NCBI GenBank assembly: GCA_900551975.1
Contig: URYA01000019.1
Coordinates: 1-15,675 of the forward strand
Reading direction: 5' to 3'
From: an uncultured Collinsella sp.
Lineage (GTDB): Bacteria > Actinomycetota > Coriobacteriia > Coriobacteriales > Coriobacteriaceae
Length of the DNA: 15,675 nucleotides
The notes under the pieces: generated by a model
Told to the model about the DNA's origin: nothing
The model's input: the letters and a program-made list of their open reading frames with translations, nothing else
The model's database searches: none
Shown here: one piece after another, positions 14,448 to 15,675 of the stretch
Position numbering within the stretch: the first letter of the stretch is position 1
Layout of the letters: every line of letters starts with the position of its first letter
Translations under genes and position numbers: made by a program

Positions 14448-14630
14448 CTACTTCTTCCGATATCGGCGGTTGCGGCTCGTCGATGAACCCATTACTTCGA
14501 TGAGCCCTTTATCCGCCATTTTTGGCAGATGGTAGCGGACGGACGAATTGTGGCATTCCGTCTCTCTAAAACAAGGCGCTTATCTCTCTAACTTTAGAGA
14601 GATAAGCGCCTTGTTTTAGAGAGGCATTAA
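14448..14630 (-). pseudogene. Remnant of a winged-helix (HTH) protein, C-terminal end only
   Basis: On the minus strand, about 40 codons ending at TAG 14448-14450 read RETECHNSSVRYHLPKMADK and then GLIEVMGSSTSRNRRYRKK. This looks like the winged-helix end found at the C-terminus of Fic-type or AlbA/ATP-binding regulator proteins. Upstream, the frame is broken. A one-base deletion in the AAAA run at 14568-14571 would join it to AYLSKVREISALF, which fits the preceding helix. No start codon or N-terminal part is present, so this is a gene relic, not an expressed protein. The family assignment is by recollection of the RNRRY-type ending and is uncertain. Confidence 0.5.
14562..14623. repeat. Perfect 62-bp palindrome (30-bp arms, 2-bp centre)
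   Basis: The arm at 14562-14591 begins CTCTCTAAAACAAGGCGC and is the exact reverse complement of 14594-14623. The centre is CT. The arms begin and end with CTCTCTAA/TTAGAGAG. One arm lies inside the decayed HTH gene frame, so the other is probably an inverted duplication of it. No T-run follows, so it is not a standard terminator. Confidence 0.95.
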
Positions 14631-14691
14631 GAGAGATGTATCGAATTCACTGTTAGATTGCCCAATGTTATCTCTTTAACTAGCTTTCTCT

Positions 14692-14730
14692 TTAGAGAGA
14701 CATTTAGAGAGACGAGCGCAATCTCTCTAA
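14692..14730. repeat. Further TTAGAGAG/CTCTCTAA motifs with a second small dyad
   Basis: TTAGAGAG occurs at 14692-14699 and 14704-14711, and CTCTCTAA at 14723-14730. TTAGAGAGA (14704-14712) and TCTCTCTAA (14722-14730) form a perfect 9-bp dyad around CGAGCGCAA. With the four motifs in the large palindrome this makes seven copies of one 8-mer in 170 bp. Confidence 0.75.
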
Positions 14731-14803
14731 TCAAGGGCTCCACTCTTTAAGGTGCACACTTCCTAACCGTGCCCTAAGTTGCGGTGAAATAACTCACGAT
14801 TAG

Positions 14804-14853
14804 CCTGCCAAAAAGGGACAGGTTTATTTTGGCAGGTTTTATCTGGGGAAACG
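14804..14853 (+). repeat. GGGACAGG-loop hairpin repeat, copy 4
   Basis: CCTGCCAAAA pairs perfectly with TTTTGGCAGG around AGGGACAGGTTTA, followed by TTTTATCTGGGGAAACGC. It is nearly identical to copy 2 read on its own strand. It does not follow a gene on the plus strand; it lies next to the terminator of the PTS gene. Confidence 0.8.
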
Positions 14854-14859
14854 CAAATA

Positions 14860-14894
14860 GGGCCGTGACACCCATACGGCGTCGCGGCCCTTTT
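14860..14894. terminator. Hairpin terminator downstream of the PTS EIIA gene
   Basis: GGGCCGTGAC (14860-14869) pairs with GTCGCGGCCC (14881-14890), with one T-G wobble on the plus strand, followed there by TTTTCCTT. Read on the minus strand, the direction of the EIIA gene ending at 14934, the same stem has one C-A mismatch and is followed by TATTTG. It probably stops transcription from both sides, better on plus. Confidence 0.6.
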
Positions 14895-14933
14895 CCTTGG
14901 AGAAGGATCAATTGATTGAACGGGATGACCGTT

Positions 14934-15386
14934 CTAGTCTTCGAGTCCGCTATTGATGAGCTCCGCAATCTCAACGGGATCGGTGCTCGCACGCACTTTG
15001 TCACGGAAGCCGGCGTCCATCAGCATCACGGCAGCCTTGGAGAGCAGACGCAGGTGCGTGGTTCCAGCCTCGCCGGCGGGCACGTACAGCGCGAGCGCAA
15101 CATCGACGGGCACCCCATCGAAGCTCGGCCATTCAACGGGCTCGACCAGCTTAAGCACGGCCACACCCGGCGTATGGATCGCATCGCTCTTGGCATGCGG
15201 AACGGCAAAACCGGCGACAAGCCCGGTCTCGGCCTCGTTCTCGCGAGCAATAAAGGCAGCCTCTACGGCAGATGCGTCATCGGCAAAGCCGAGCTCGATT
15301 GCCTGCTCGGACAAATAATGCAGGGCGTCCTCGCGCGAGGCGGCGGTATACCCTATCGTCACTTGGTTGGCAGATACAAATCCCAT
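14934..15386 (-). CDS. PTS EIIA component, fructose/mannitol type
   Basis: A 150-aa cytoplasmic phosphocarrier of the PTS_EIIA type 2 family. It takes phosphate from HPr on His and passes it to an EIIB domain for sugar import. The active site is H64 in GFAVPHAKSDAI (59-70). The VPVDVALALYVPAG stretch and the C-terminal LLSKAAVMLMD segment are typical of the fold. Length is normal for a stand-alone EIIA. ATG 15386 has GGAAGG six bases upstream, inside the 11-base gap after the transketolase stop, so translation is probably coupled. Linkage to transketolase suggests a pentose, pentitol, ascorbate-like or galactitol-like substrate, but EIIB and EIIC are not in the window; further operon genes presumably lie to the right. 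Confidence 0.93.
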   Translation of the reverse strand: MGFVSANQVTIGYTAASREDALHYLSEQAIELGFADDASAVEAAFIARENEAETGLVAGFAVPHAKSDAIHTPGVAVLKLVEPVEWPSFDGVPVDVALALYVPAGEAGTTHLRLLSKAAVMLMDAGFRDKVRASTDPVEIAELINSGLED

Positions 15387-15397
15387 GAAAACCTTCC

Positions 15398-15675
15398 TTA
15401 CAACACAGACCTGACCGCAGCTTCGATACCGTCGGCGTCCAAACCGTACTTGTGCAGCAAATCGACCGCAGGGCCGGACTCGCCATACACATCGCGCACG
15501 CCGACGCGTCGCATCGGCACCGGATACTGCTCCGCGAGCACCGAGGCCACAGCCTCGCCAAGACCACCGATAATCGAATGCTCCTCGGCGGTGACCACGC
15601 GACCAGTCTTCTTGGCGCTGGCAACCACCAGGCGCTCATCGAGCGGCTTGATCGTGTGCATGTTGATGACCTCGG
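15398..15675 (-). CDS. Transketolase C-terminal subunit, 5' end outside window
   Basis: The last 92 codons of a transketolase-type protein, entering from the right edge. Seen: EVINMHTIKPLDERLVVASA, then TGRVVTAEEHSIIGGLGEAV, VRRVGV-like MRRVGVRDVYGESG, and LLHKYGLDADGIEAAVRSVL to the TAA at 15398-15400. This is the C-terminal domain of the small subunit of split transketolases, with the conserved EEH and GG(L)G segment. Split transketolases move two-carbon units between sugar phosphates and usually have the N-terminal subunit just upstream. The ATG at 15661 is internal, since the frame continues to the edge. It is the first visible gene of the operon with the PTS EIIA. Confidence 0.92.
   Translation of the reverse strand, partial: EVINMHTIKPLDERLVVASAKKTGRVVTAEEHSIIGGLGEAVASVLAEQYPVPMRRVGVRDVYGESGPAVDLLHKYGLDADGIEAAVRSVL

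Larger units (their letters stand above)
14329..14933. other. Gene-poor 605-bp region between larE and the PTS gene
   Basis: No intact gene was found. It holds repeat copy 3 at its left end, the decayed 3' end of a helix-turn-helix gene (14448-14630, minus), a perfect 62-bp palindrome (14562-14623), a cluster of TTAGAGAG/CTCTCTAA motifs (14562-14730), repeat copy 4 (14804-14853) and a terminator (14860-14894). Its middle is much more AT-rich than the flanking genes, consistent with a foreign or decaying segment. Confidence 0.7.

Noticed and set aside
14562..14730. CRISPR array or tandem-repeat array
   Set aside because: The repeated unit is only 8 bp, occurs in both orientations and has irregular spacing; there is no direct repeat of 24-36 bp and no cas gene.
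14329..14933. Insertion sequence
   Set aside because: No transposase fragment was found. The inverted arms touch each other instead of flanking a gene, and no target duplication is visible.

Overview
The window looks like a stretch of chromosome from a moderately GC-rich gut actinobacterium. The gene content fits Coriobacteriia, most likely Collinsella or a close relative. That assignment rests on protein style, codon bias and the small GGGACAGG-loop repeats, and it is inference from memory rather than a database match. Genes lie on both strands and no tRNA, rRNA, CRISPR array or intact insertion sequence was seen.

Left end (1-3780, minus strand): a MarR-type regulator followed by the two halves of a heterodimeric ABC exporter, the second cut by the window edge. 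The regulator appears frameshifted near 3627. A good promoter upstream of it carries two near-identical 14-bp sites that look like operators. Next come a 96-aa protein of unknown function with its own terminator (3824-4176, minus) and a small nitroreductase (4471-4992, plus).

Middle (5056-9129): a single-pass membrane protein of unknown function; a Fis-type regulator whose AAA+ domain has lost its ATPase motifs; a YeiH-family membrane transporter; and a divergent FCD-type GntR regulator that is the natural candidate to control yeiH.

Right half (9130-15675): glmS (minus), a LacI-type regulator (plus), a HAD sugar-phosphatase/phosphomutase-like enzyme (minus), larE (plus), a long gene-poor stretch, then a PTS EIIA gene and the end of a transketolase C-terminal subunit gene (both minus, one operon).

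The most unusual material is between the genes. Four copies of a roughly 50-bp hairpin repeat share the loop AGGGACAGGTT and a downstream tail. Two begin directly at the TAA of the preceding gene, and two further hairpins have different stems but a similar loop. The 14329-14933 gap also holds a perfect 62-bp palindrome, seven copies of TTAGAGAG/CTCTCTAA, and the decayed end of a helix-turn-helix gene. I did not find a clear new multi-gene defence or metabolic system; the repeat family is the best candidate for something undescribed.
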